Assembly: GCF_020686945.1 (NCBI RefSeq)
Contig: NZ_JAJEPR010000036.1
Location: 1-35,224, forward strand
Direction of reading: 5' to 3'
Source of the DNA: Limivivens faecihominis
GTDB lineage: Bacteria; Bacillota; Clostridia; Lachnospirales; Lachnospiraceae
DNA: 35,224 nucleotides
Shown: positions 1 to 7,631 of the stretch, piece by piece
Layout of the letters: each line of letters starts with the position of its first letter
Numbering within the stretch: position 1 is the first letter of the stretch
Notes under the pieces: generated by a model
Databases searched by the model: none
The model's input: the letters and a program-made list of their open reading frames with translations, nothing else
Told to the model about the DNA's origin: nothing
Program-made: the position numbers and the translations under genes

Positions 1-21
1 TGTTTAGTGGGTCCCAAGTTC

Positions 22-54
22 AAAAGCCTTATCATGCAAGCATGAACGGCTTTT
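22..54. terminator. Hairpin downstream of the riboswitch
   Basis: AAAAGCC and GGCTTTT arms enclose an inner TCATG/CATGA pairing with a CTTG loop. On the minus strand it follows the c-di-GMP aptamer by about 35 nt, where an expression-platform terminator would sit, but there is no clean U-tract outside the stem. It could also end plus-strand transcription, where TTTTTGACCTTTT follows. Role inferred from position and shape. Confidence 0.45.
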
Positions 55-89
55 TGACCTTTTGACCCTGGCATCATGATATGGAAACA

Positions 90-172
90 GTTGCAACCGG
101 CTGACCTGGTCAAACTTTCTGACTTTAGCCCCTTCTGGCTTTGCGTCCCTGCCTTTCAGCAGGTTTGCCTTT
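90..172 (-). ncRNA. Cyclic di-GMP-I (GEMM-I) riboswitch
   Basis: Read on the minus strand, this has the class I c-di-GMP aptamer landmarks in order: GGCAAACC, a GAAA-containing loop closed by CTGC/GCAG, the invariant GGGACGCAAAGC, a GGCTAAAG segment, and a closing GTCAGCCGGTTGC. A good promoter lies just upstream (199-227) and a hairpin downstream (22-54). The aptamer points off the left edge, so the controlled gene is not visible. Family identification rests on motif recall; a covariance-model scan was not run. Ligand class is established for the family; on/off behaviour cannot be read here. Confidence 0.9.
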
Positions 173-198
173 AAATAATTTCTATTTTTATCAAAAAT

Positions 199-227
199 AA
201 AATACCATAAATGTTTTTACACGTCAA
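199..227 (-). promoter_or_regulatory. Sigma-A-type promoter for the riboswitch transcript
   Basis: On the minus strand TTGACG (222-227) is followed by exactly 17 nt and TATTTT (199-204) in an AT-rich stretch. Initiation would fall near 192, about 20 nt before the aptamer, so the RNA is essentially riboswitch leader. The receiver-fragment gene ends upstream at 267, so the leader has its own start. Confidence 0.7.
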
Positions 228-266
228 TGGAGTAAATAATTCATTTCCTGTTTGAGATCATACTTT

Positions 267-719
267 TTAATTTCCTTTGTATATGCGGTTTTTATGATTT
301 TTTGTCAGCAGTTTTGTGATCGTTCTTTTTAATAGCGGAATATCAATCGGCTTTCCGATATGTTCATCCATCCCGGCATCCAGACAAGCTTTTCGGTCTT
401 CCTCAAAAGCATTTGCCGTCATGGCAATGATCGGGATCTTTCTGGCATCTTCACGTTCCAACCCACGGATTGCTTTTGTTGCTTCCAGTCCATCCATAAC
501 CGGCATCATCACATCCATGATAATAAAATCATACTCACCCATCTTAGAATTTCGGAATATTTCAAGTGCTTCTTTTCCGTTTGCCTGCAACAAAGAGTGA
601 ATGATTTCTGACAACTCCTGCTCATTTTCCACCTGATCCATAAGCGATATCTGATGCAGGATCGTATCCATGCTATGTAATTTTATTTGATAGAGTTCCT
701 GAATACCTTTTGTTTTCAT
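267..719 (-). pseudogene. Shortened receiver-domain protein, remnant of a hybrid histidine kinase
   Basis: 150 codons. The C-terminal two thirds is a clear receiver domain: phosphoacceptor region IIMDVMMPVMDG, then the PIIAMTANAF switch segment and GKPIDIP with the conserved Lys. The start of the domain is wrong: the usual acidic pair is reduced to VENEQEL, and HSLL runs straight into QANGKEALEIF, so about ten residues covering the second strand appear deleted. No kinase domain precedes it. An AGGGGG ribosome site lies about 7 nt before the ATG, so a small protein could still be made. It matches the receiver end of hybrid kinases like the one at 1883-4162 and is best read as decay of a second copy. 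A functional stand-alone regulator is less likely. Confidence 0.7.
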
Positions 720-888
720 TTTCTATCCCCCTGCGGCTGGATGGTTTGCTTTCTGTGTCTTTATTCTAAGATTTCGGTAGTGAGAACACCACCCAATAGA
801 CTCAGAATAACTCTCGGAATACGAGAATTAGCGTAATATAGTTGATTTTGAGTTCCTTCAGTTTGTCTGCTGCTTTTCGATAGGCTCT

Positions 889-1560
889 CTATTGCACTAC
901 AGCATACATTAAGCTATTGAAATTTGGCATCGCACTTGTGATGCCTTTTTCGATGATTTTCAGTCCGTTTCTCAGCAACTCGTTCTCAAAAGTACTGAAT
1001 GAAACCATCCTGCAAGATGTTCCCGCAACCATCATTTTTCCAGATTCATGTTCTCTTTCCTGAAGCTCAAAAGCGTTGCTGATATCGCTTTGCATTTCAT
1101 AATTTCCGTCTCCCATTGAACAAATAAGAGCAATTCCATCGGATTTCAAATGGCTACGAATGAATTGATAAAACCCATTTCTGTCTTCATCTAAAACTAA
1201 CATATGAACAACCGCAATTGAATAAATGAAATCAAACTTCTCATCCAAATCACTTGATAAACAATCTAAAACCATGAATTTTGATTCAAAATCAGGTATT
1301 TTTTTCTTACAATAGTTTATTGCTTCAGGCGATATATCGGTTGCCATAAGGTGAAAGCCATTTTCTAAAACGGTGGCGGAGTCTCTGCCCTCACCACACC
1401 CGATTTCCAGTAATGAATGCTCAGGATGAAGGTGATATCGATGAATAATATCCATAACGATTGGAGTGTTTTTCATCTGTGCCCAACTGAACCCCTTTTC
1501 ATGAGCGGTTTTATATCGGTCTTCATAGGCTTCATAATATTTTCTGTTCTCTTTTTTCAT
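889..1560 (-). CDS. Class I SAM-dependent methyltransferase
   Basis: 223 aa, normal for a small Rossmann-fold methyltransferase. Motif I LLEIGCGEGRDS (about residues 50-61) binds S-adenosylmethionine. An acidic residue ending strand 2 follows in MATDISPEAI, then VLDCLSSD, and FDFIYSIAVVHML resembles motif IV of the Methyltransf_11/25 type. No membrane segment or DNA/RNA-binding add-on is seen, so the substrate is unknown; a small molecule is typical for soluble members of this size. The ATG at 1560 has a GAGGGG ribosome site. It is flanked by kinase-system debris and shows no obvious functional link to it. Confidence 0.85.
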   Translation of the reverse strand: MKKENRKYYEAYEDRYKTAHEKGFSWAQMKNTPIVMDIIHRYHLHPEHSLLEIGCGEGRDSATVLENGFHLMATDISPEAINYCKKKIPDFESKFMVLDCLSSDLDEKFDFIYSIAVVHMLVLDEDRNGFYQFIRSHLKSDGIALICSMGDGNYEMQSDISNAFELQEREHESGKMMVAGTSCRMVSFSTFENELLRNGLKIIEKGITSAMPNFNSLMYAVVQ

Positions 1561-1617
1561 GGATGCCCCTCATTAAAATTTGTGGTATTCCACCAATTCA
1601 TGAAATACCTCTACTAA

Positions 1618-1695
1618 TCATTCTTTATCAAAATGTACATACCTTAGAATTGTTTTTATAACTTCATCAATCACAATCGGCTTTGACAGTTTCAT
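1618..1695 (-). pseudogene. C-terminal tail of a receiver domain (remnant)
   Basis: A 25-codon frame ends at 1618-1620 and reads KLSKPIVIDEVIKTILRYV. This is the last strand and helix of a receiver domain, with the conserved Lys-Pro. It overlaps, in another frame, the end of the signal-peptide remnant at 1667-1801. The rest of the receiver and any kinase are missing. I read it as one side of a deletion junction joining the beginning of a secreted-sensor gene to the end of a hybrid-kinase gene. Confidence 0.6.
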
Positions 1696-1801
1696 GCTGC
1701 GAACTGTCCTCGGCTGCATATGCAGTCTGGGGAGAAAATATCATACACACGCATACAAAAACCAGCAACAGTGCCACATATTTCTTTGCTCTCGAAATCA
1801 T
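1667..1801 (-). pseudogene. 5' end of a secreted protein gene: signal peptide only
   Basis: 44 codons from an ATG with an AGGAGA ribosome site. The product is a textbook signal peptide: basic N-terminus (MISRAKKY), hydrophobic core LLLVFVCVCMIF, and a signal-peptidase site after TAYA followed by AEDSSQ. The frame stops about 14 residues after the predicted cut, where the sequence becomes a receiver-domain tail in another frame. It starts about 80 nt downstream of the intact hybrid kinase, where the secreted sensor of a next copy of the cassette would begin. Inferred remnant; a short secreted peptide cannot be excluded. Confidence 0.6.
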
Positions 1802-1882
1802 ATTAAATCTCCTGTCTGTCAAATATATTTCTCTATACATCTCCTTGTCAACATCCTGGTTTAATAAAATTGCACTACCGCA

Positions 1883-4162
1883 TCAAATCCATTTATTACT
1901 GTTCAATGACCTGCGGTTCGGTACCCCCCCGCCGGATTTTATGTTTCTGATCGTCTTTTCCAGTACCTTCATCTCAACCGGTTTTGAAACATGCGCATTC
2001 ATACCGGCTGCCAAAGAATGCTGGATATCCTCCGAGAATGCATTGGCGGTCATGGCAATGATCGGAATCTTCTTTGCCAGTTCATGGGAACTTCTACGGA
2101 TTGCTCTCGTTGCCTCATAACCATTCATGACAGGCATCTGCACATCCATCAGGATCATGTCATAATCACCCGGAGCCGACTGTTCAAATGCCTTCAAAAT
2201 CTCTTCACCATTTTCACAGATGGTGCACTCCGCGCCCTCAATCTTTAACAGTTCCGTCAGGATTTCTGCATTTATCTCATTATCCTCTGCACACAGGAAC
2301 CTCATCCCCTGAAGGATATTACCATCCTGCTCATCTGTTTCTGCCTGTGATGCCGGAGAAACAGATCTTTCTTCTGCAATTTTCAGATCCATAAAGATCT
2401 CAAAACAGCTGCCCTGTCCAGGTTCACTTTCTACATCGATCGTTCCGCCCATTGAATCAACCAGATTTTTGGTGATTGCCATTCCAAGGCCGGTTCCCTG
2501 TATCTTATTTGTCATGGAATTTTCCGCACGGGTAAACGCATCAAAAATTGTATTTTGGAAATCTGCTGACATTCCCATACCATTATCGCTGACTAAAAAG
2601 CGGTACTTTGCATAAACAGATGAATTTGATCCACATTCCTCTGCCAGAAACTGAATTTCTCCGCCTTCCTGTGTATATTTAATTGCATTAGACAGCAGGT
2701 TACTGAAAATCTGCATCAAATGGACTCGATCCCCATTCACCCATTCATGCTGGATATTTTCTTTTGTAATTGTAAAGGTCTGCTTCTTTTCATATATTTG
2801 AGAATGAAATATCGTGTCAAGTTCCTGTATAAAATCCACTATAGAAAAGTCAGAATATTTGAAAACAGTTTTTCCGGCTTCAATCTTGCTCATGTCCAGA
2901 ACATCATTAATGATCCCTAACAGATGCTGTGATGAAGTGTCAATTTTATCCGCATACTCTATTACCTTGTCTTTATCACTGGCATCATATCTGATCAGGG
3001 ATGTCATTCCAATGATCGCATTCATAGGAGTACGTATATCGTGAGACATATTGGCAAGAAAACTGCTCTTGGATCTGTTCGCTTCCTGTGCCACCTGAAA
3101 AGCTTCCTCTGATGCCAGTTTTGCCTGACGCAGCTCTGTATTCATGGTTTCCAGCTTGGCATTATTTTCCCGTTCCACGCGGATCGCTTCCTGCTGATTT
3201 CTATGCATAACAAAAGAAATTCCCAGTATAACAAAGACAGCTACGATAACCGTAAAGATAACAATAAATATCGTGACAAAATTGACAAGTTTTAAGGTAT
3301 TCGTAGCAACATATTCTGCCGGAACCAGAAAGATAAGGGTCCATTCGGCATTTTCCATTCTTTTTAACCCGTAAAAATATTCAGTTCCATCCAGTATTGC
3401 ATTAGAATAACTGCAGCCTTTTTCTTCCAGTTCAGTCTTTGTCTTTTTAAAAGAAGAATCGTGAAGATACTTCATATTCTGTAAAACGGAAAAAACATTA
3501 TGTCCCTTAATCAGTTCTACCTGATTGCTGTTAAACAGTTTAAATCCATTGTCATCCAATATATACACACTGTTGTTCCCATTATATGCATCACAGCTAA
3601 AATAAGGATTCAGCTGTTCCATATTCTGGGCAATTCCATAATAACGAATTGTAGTTATCTTTTCTCCATTCTGAAGATATATTGGCTCCGGCAAACGGTT
3701 CAGAAATACCATCTTTGACTGGTTATCCGTCATGGAATCAAAAACAAAACTGATCTTTTCAGGACTTTCTTCAAAATAATCCAGATCCCGGAAAAGTCCC
3801 ATACTTCCGGATTCTGTATAATATCCGCCTTCTGAATCCACTGCCATCAACGTGATCTTATGATCTGCATATGCTGATAATTCATATTTCTTTTTCATAT
3901 GTCTGCAGAGTTCATCTGTAGTCTGTATGTTTGCATCACGCAGATAATTACATTCTTCCGTTACCCGGTCCCAGTGGGAATCGATCACATCCTCCAGATT
4001 TTGAAACATCTGACGGGTAATCTCTTCCATCTGGTTTAACCGTTCCTCATAGATAATATCCTGGATATAAGTATGATACAGGAAAAAGAATGCAAAAAGC
4101 ATCGCTATACCAGCCATACAGCATCCCAATATTAAATTCTGGTACCCCTTTGCCTTCTGCAT
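1883..4162 (-). CDS. Membrane hybrid sensor histidine kinase (HisKA-HATPase-REC)
   Basis: 759 aa from the ATG at 4162, chosen because GGAGG lies 6 nt upstream; an ATG at 4201 would overlap the previous gene and lacks such a site. A first membrane helix (about 8-30) and a second (about 292-318) bracket a 260-residue external, Cache-like sensing region. Then come a short coiled linker, HisKA with SHDIRTP (phosphorylated His near 374), an ATPase domain (NLLSNAIKY, DNGMGM, GTGLGMAI) and a receiver with AEDNE, phospho-Asp near 673 in LMDVQMP and Lys near 727. There is no output domain, so signal must pass to another protein. It lies 13 nt behind the truncated solute-binding/5'-nucleotidase gene, its likely signal partner. 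The last 13 residues follow a run of seven C's and could reflect a frameshift. Confidence 0.93.
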   Translation of the reverse strand: MQKAKGYQNLILGCCMAGIAMLFAFFFLYHTYIQDIIYEERLNQMEEITRQMFQNLEDVIDSHWDRVTEECNYLRDANIQTTDELCRHMKKKYELSAYADHKITLMAVDSEGGYYTESGSMGLFRDLDYFEESPEKISFVFDSMTDNQSKMVFLNRLPEPIYLQNGEKITTIRYYGIAQNMEQLNPYFSCDAYNGNNSVYILDDNGFKLFNSNQVELIKGHNVFSVLQNMKYLHDSSFKKTKTELEEKGCSYSNAILDGTEYFYGLKRMENAEWTLIFLVPAEYVATNTLKLVNFVTIFIVIFTVIVAVFVILGISFVMHRNQQEAIRVERENNAKLETMNTELRQAKLASEEAFQVAQEANRSKSSFLANMSHDIRTPMNAIIGMTSLIRYDASDKDKVIEYADKIDTSSQHLLGIINDVLDMSKIEAGKTVFKYSDFSIVDFIQELDTIFHSQIYEKKQTFTITKENIQHEWVNGDRVHLMQIFSNLLSNAIKYTQEGGEIQFLAEECGSNSSVYAKYRFLVSDNGMGMSADFQNTIFDAFTRAENSMTNKIQGTGLGMAITKNLVDSMGGTIDVESEPGQGSCFEIFMDLKIAEERSVSPASQAETDEQDGNILQGMRFLCAEDNEINAEILTELLKIEGAECTICENGEEILKAFEQSAPGDYDMILMDVQMPVMNGYEATRAIRRSSHELAKKIPIIAMTANAFSEDIQHSLAAGMNAHVSKPVEMKVLEKTIRNIKSGGGVPNRRSLNSNKWI

Positions 4163-4175
4163 CCTTTTCCTCCGC

Positions 4176-5075
4176 TTATTTCCATTCAGTGTCTGCTTCA
4201 CTTAAAGTCTTAAATTGCCCAAAAAATTCTTTTACCGCATCCAGACCCACAATACCACTGTCTGTCACTTCCGTTTCTGATGCCAGTTTTTCACTGATTC
4301 CGGAAATTGCGACCTGATAAGTCTTTTCATCCTCCAGTTTCATATCTTCAGGATTTACCAGCATATATGGATAATTCTTACCTGTACCAACTGCATCATA
4401 ACCTTCTTCATACAATGCCCGAATCTGTTTTCCTGTCAGCCTGATTGTATTAATAGTCCGTGACCAGCCAGTCGGAAGAATGGTACAGATATCATAGTCT
4501 GTAATATTCTTTGCATACAGTTTTCCGCTCACGCCATCATTGTTCTGGTTCGTGCCATTTCCACTGATCCATGTTCCAAGAGATATAAGAGCAATGTCAC
4601 TTCCGGTCGCCTCGGCAAAACATCTGCCCACCAGCTTTGCACAGCTTTCCTGTGGGATTTCCTCTGTGACTGTTGTAATCACTTCCGGCTGGTTATTTAC
4701 CACGCTGTCCTGATCCTCATCCAGCTGATCTGACACATCCTTTATTGATGCCTTATCCTGCATGAATTCCAGCATTTTGTTTCCGGTATTTACAATCGTA
4801 TTTTCCCATCCGGCATAAATAAACGGTGTCGTATTCCCTGCATTGATCATATCTGAAATATCTGCATAGAAGGTGTCATCTGCCTTTGCATCTTTGAAAG
4901 GAAGTAGTCCTGCTTTTAATGTGCTGTCCGGATACAGGGCGCTGGTTCCTTCTACCGTAGACAGAACCTTCATGACTTTTAATGCATCTTCAAGTTTCTC
5001 AGGATGATTCTCCAGCTCTTTATTCAATCCATAATAACGATTTACATTTAGTAATAAATCACAAAGTAATTTTTG
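4176..5075 (-). pseudogene. 3' part of a secreted solute-binding / 5'-nucleotidase C-domain sensor, cut by the conjugative element
   Basis: The frame is open from about 5090 to the stop at 4176-4178, and recognisable protein begins near LLLNVNRYYGLNKELE. The first ~110 residues (NRYYGLNKEL, GTSALYPDSTLKAGLLPF, TPFIYAGWENT) look like the C-terminal half of a family 1 extracellular solute-binding protein. The last ~160 match the C-terminal domain of secreted 5'-nucleotidases (EATGSDIALIS, ICTILPTGW, LTGKQIRALYEEGYD, YQVAISGI). The signal peptide and N-terminal half are absent because int-end sequence of the mobile element begins within about 40 nt upstream. A TTG at 5027 is possible, but a product would not be exported. 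The 5' half should lie beyond the other end of the element. Confidence 0.8.
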
Positions 5076-5083
5076 ACTATCTT

Positions 5084-5233
5084 TTCAAAAGTTCTTATAT
5101 GCCGGTATAGCCTATTGTTACAGGCTTTTCCGGCATTTTTCATTGTGGAAGATACTCTCAAATCTTCTTATATCCCCGTATGTTTTTGTGTTCAAAAGTA
5201 GTATGTGGAGTAGTAAATTCTCCATTTACTACT
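5084..5233. repeat. Repeat-rich int end of the element (probable Int/Xis binding sites)
   Basis: Between the host gene and int there are several short repeats. TTCAAAAGT occurs at 5084-5092 and 5191-5199. A 17-mer of the form TTCTTATATNCCNGTAT occurs at 5092-5108 and 5165-5181 with 15/17 identity. AGTAGTA occurs at 5197-5203 and 5209-5215. A perfect inverted repeat AGTAGTAAAT / ATTTACTACT lies at 5209-5218 and 5224-5233, overlapping the int stop codon. Tn916-family integrases bind arm-type direct repeats at the element ends, so this is the expected place. Assigning individual repeats to Int or Xis is inference. Confidence 0.6.
5100..5140 (+). terminator. Strong hairpin with T-run at the element end
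   Basis: TGCCGG and CCGGCA enclose a second pair AGCCT/AGGCT, followed by TTTTT at 5136-5140. As a plus-strand terminator it would stop host transcription entering the element towards int. On the minus strand, downstream of int, the same hairpin has no T-run. Confidence 0.65.
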
Positions 5234-6425
5234 ATGCAATCAGCCGCTTCATTTCGGTTATTGACGTTTCGGAAGTTGTGTGTGCGTAATAGTTCAGCGT
5301 CATATTGATGTTGGAATGTCCCATGATGTATTGCAATGCTTTAGGGTTCATTCCCGCATTTGCTAACGTGGTGCAGAATGTGTGGCGTAAGGTGTGCGGT
5401 GTCATTACCTTTGGCAATGCGACCTTTTGCGTTTTGTTGTATTTCCTTACAAGCCCCCGGAACATACTTTCATAGTTGACTGCCACTTTTGGCAAGCCGT
5501 TCCGGTTAAGGAACAGAAACTTTGTGTAGCCCTCTAAAATAACAGGCTGTACATATTTCCGTTTATTTAGCACCCGTTGAAATGCTTCCAACACTTTTTC
5601 ACTCATAGGAATAACCCGGTTGCCGCTTTTCGTCTTAGGCGTTTCCACATAGTAGCCCACATCTGCAATCTTCAAAAGTTGGTGGTCTACATTGATAAGC
5701 TGTTTGTCTAAGTCAATGTCAGCTTCCGTCAGTCCGCAGAGTTCCGAAATGCGAAGCCCTGTCCCTAACAGTATGATAATCTCGTCGTAGTATTTCTGAT
5801 AGACTTTATCATGCTGTACAAAGGACAGAAAAGCCGCTTCCTGCGTAGGGGATAGAGGTTCCTTTGGTTCCGTATCATCTTCAAGGACTGTGTTCAACTG
5901 GAAGTCAAATGGATTTTTACGAATACAATCGTCCTGTATGGCTGTGTAAAAGGCAGCCTTTAAGGAACGCTTGTGGTTGTTGATAGTCTTGAAGCCGTAA
6001 CCTTTTTCTTTCATGCGTAACGCCCATTCCTTTGCGTCGGAGAGCTTCACATTTTCAATCCGGCAGGCTCCAAGTTTATCCTCCTGCAAAATCCGCATGA
6101 GCTGTTTTCGCCCCTGCTTTGTACCATGCCGCACATTTGCCCGGTGGCGTATCTGCTTTGCGTAGAGTTGGCAGACCGTCATTTTCTTTCCGATATGGTC
6201 GATACCGTCGTCAAGGTCTTTTTGGATTTCTTTCTCTTTTTCCCTCAACGCTATATCGTCGCGCTTTCCTGCCGGGGTTTTGTCCGTAGGCACTAACTTC
6301 CAAGAATAAACAAACTGCGGTTTCCCAAAGGTATCTATATATTTGTAGGCATATCTCCCGTCTTTTCTCTGGCTCTCTCCGGTGCGGAGAATACGATTTT
6401 TATTATCCCGTCTTTTTTCCGACAT
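5232..6425 (-). CDS. int: Tyrosine recombinase / integrase (Tn916 Int family)
   Basis: 397 aa, close to the Tn916 Int length. It cuts and joins the ends of the element during excision and integration. N-terminal arm-binding domain (RILRTGESQRKDGRYAYKYI), core-binding SAM-like region (about 80-180), C-terminal catalytic domain with Arg225 (TGLRISELCGL), a Lys in ETPKTKSGNR, HTLRHTF (His344, Arg347), His370 in MGHSN and the nucleophilic Tyr in NYYAH (379 or 380). The start at MSEKRRDNK (6425) is chosen because AAGGAG lies about 7 nt upstream and it matches the family; a longer frame to 6485 has no such site. It follows xis on the same strand with an inverted repeat between them and lies next to the element end, as in Tn916. 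Confidence 0.97.
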   Translation of the reverse strand: MSEKRRDNKNRILRTGESQRKDGRYAYKYIDTFGKPQFVYSWKLVPTDKTPAGKRDDIALREKEKEIQKDLDDGIDHIGKKMTVCQLYAKQIRHRANVRHGTKQGRKQLMRILQEDKLGACRIENVKLSDAKEWALRMKEKGYGFKTINNHKRSLKAAFYTAIQDDCIRKNPFDFQLNTVLEDDTEPKEPLSPTQEAAFLSFVQHDKVYQKYYDEIIILLGTGLRISELCGLTEADIDLDKQLINVDHQLLKIADVGYYVETPKTKSGNRVIPMSEKVLEAFQRVLNKRKYVQPVILEGYTKFLFLNRNGLPKVAVNYESMFRGLVRKYNKTQKVALPKVMTPHTLRHTFCTTLANAGMNPKALQYIMGHSNINMTLNYYAHTTSETSITEMKRLIA

Positions 6426-6451
6426 CGTTATGCTCCTTTCCATAATGGAAA

Positions 6452-6494
6452 GAGCCTTGATATGCTTGACTACATTGTACCACATTCAAGGCTC
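6452..6494 (-). promoter_or_regulatory. Inverted repeat between xis and int
   Basis: GAGCCTTGA (6452-6460) and TCAAGGCTC (6486-6494) are perfectly complementary over 9 bp with a 25-nt loop. It begins 10 nt after the xis stop and ends about 26 nt before the int start. There is no U-run, so an RNA stem tuning int expression, or a protein-binding palindrome, is more likely than a terminator. Function inferred only. Confidence 0.5.
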
Positions 6495-6504
6495 GATTTC
6501 ACTA

Positions 6505-6708
6505 TTAGATTGCGTCCACCGTATCAATCATTTTTTCAAACTGCTTACGCTTAATCTGAATACGGTTTCCGTTCATCATTACCCAGTCCGGGACGGGATT
6601 TTCTTCTGCCAGTTTCCGCAGCTTGCTTTCTCCGATACGGAAATATTTTGCTGCTTCTTCTATGGTAAGAGTGTACTTTTCCCAAATCGGCACGTCGTTA
6701 TTGTTCAA
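6505..6708 (-). CDS. xis: Excisionase (Tn916 Xis family)
   Basis: 67 aa, exactly the size of Tn916 Xis and very similar to it: IPIWE-type start (VPIWEKYTLTIEEAAKYF), RIGESKLRKLAEENP and a basic end NGNRIQIKRKQFEK. It is a small winged-helix DNA-bending protein that helps Int excise the element. The start is TTG at 6708, with AAAGGGGG 8 nt upstream; the ATG at 6744 gives 12 extra residues and no ribosome site. Same strand as int and 79 nt ahead of it. Confidence 0.95.
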   Translation of the reverse strand: MNNNDVPIWEKYTLTIEEAAKYFRIGESKLRKLAEENPVPDWVMMNGNRIQIKRKQFEKMIDTVDAI

Positions 6709-7128
6709 TTTGTCGTCCCCCTTTCTTAATGGGTCAAAAATCAATCTGTAACATAGGCTTTAATCGGACGGCTATTAGCGTAACCTCATGGGACTTGCAC
6801 CCCTCCGGCGGTCTGCCGAAGCCCTACCCATTGCCTGCGACGCTTCTAACGCTCGGACTATGGCTGTAAGGAAGTATCATTATGTATTCTGTGCGTTATC
6901 GCCCGCAGGCTGCTATCCCTGCTTTACGGTGTGGTATTTCTCGCTCGCTTTTCTGTTAAGAGAAAGGTCATGGCGTACCCGCCGCATGGCTCGGCACAAA
7001 AGGAACGTATCCGATTTGCCTTATGCTGCGTCGCCGTTCTATTGCGCCGCTTTCTTTATCAAAGAGCAGGGGGCTGTCTTGCGGTATGGAACGGAAAAGG
7101 GGAAAGAAGCGTTCCAATATCGCGTAGG
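6709..7128. other. Intergenic region between xis and the Orf8-like gene
   Basis: About 420 nt with no convincing gene. Long plus-strand open frames cross it, but they have no ribosome sites and continue antisense through the Orf8-like and sigma genes. An inverted repeat GGAACG/CGTTCC lies at 7088-7115, about 14 nt past the end of the Orf8-like gene. In Tn916 relatives this interval carries regulation of xis/int; I could not pick a confident promoter here. Confidence 0.5.
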
Positions 7129-7386
7129 TTATTCAGCCCGAAAAGTGAGGATAGCCCTCATCAGTCTTGCTTGCAGCCGTTCCCGAATATCCTCGTCAAC
7201 GCCATAATAGACATTGCCGCGCTCGTCGTAGAGCTTCCGCATGGAAAGACTTGCTATGTAGCCGCTGAAATGCTGCAAGACCATTTTCATAGCGTCCGGG
7301 TCGCCTTTGCTCGCCGCCAAAATAACGGGATAGGGAACAAGGGCATTTTCCGGGTAGTCGTTTTGATTACCATTCGTTCCATTCAT
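7129..7386 (-). CDS. Orf8-like helix-turn-helix protein (HTH_16 family)
   Basis: 85 aa. The body PYPVILAASKGDPDAMKMVL, QHFSGYI, SLRKLYDE-like SMRKLYDERGN and DEDIRERLQARLMRAI matches the HTH_16 'conjugative transposon-like' domain seen in Tn916 Orf8. Its start overlaps the last 20 nt of the sigma-like gene (stop at 7367-7369), suggesting translational coupling as in Tn916, where the pair positively controls excision genes. The IS21-family insertion in the upstream gene probably alters its transcription. Confidence 0.88.
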   Translation of the reverse strand: MNGTNGNQNDYPENALVPYPVILAASKGDPDAMKMVLQHFSGYIASLSMRKLYDERGNVYYGVDEDIRERLQARLMRAILTFRAE

Positions 7387-7477
7387 CAGCGTGTTCCTCC
7401 AAATATTTCTTTAACAGTTCAAAAGAGCTTGTCCGTCTGTACTGTATCGTGCTGCGCGACGTATTGAACATTTTTCC
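7367..7477 (-). pseudogene. 3' fragment of the interrupted Orf7-like sigma factor
   Basis: Reads KMFNTSRSTIQYRRTSSFEL, LKKYLEEHADEWNEW, stop: the DNA-recognition helix-turn-helix of region 4 in a sigma-70-like protein. Its 5' half is at 10066-10400 across the IS21-family element. Removing the insertion and one TTTCC copy joins EIG to KMFNTSRST in frame and gives 146 codons. Without region 4 helices the 5' half cannot recognise a -35 element. Confidence 0.9.
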
Positions 7478-7631
7478 TGAATATTACGGGTACTTTTACA
7501 CCACCTGTCCGGATTGAGGAAACCATTGTTCCGGATTGATGGAAACCGCTCTTCCGGTCATTAGGAAACCACTCTTATAATGGATGTAAGCATCGAATTT
7601 GATGCTAATTCATTATGAGGGAGGTCTTCAC

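Noticed and set aside
6788..7467. Two overlapping plus-strand open frames (139 and 178 codons) near the Orf8-like gene
   Set aside because: They lack ribosome sites, have Arg/Ser/Cys-rich shadow composition and run antisense to the well-supported Orf8-like gene and sigma fragment.
7478..7485. AATATTC near both IS ends read as a 7-bp target duplication
   Set aside because: It is the terminal inverted repeat (TGAATATT). Using TTTCC as the duplication gives TG...CA ends and restores the sigma protein to the expected EIGKMFN, whereas the 7-bp reading leaves five extra residues.
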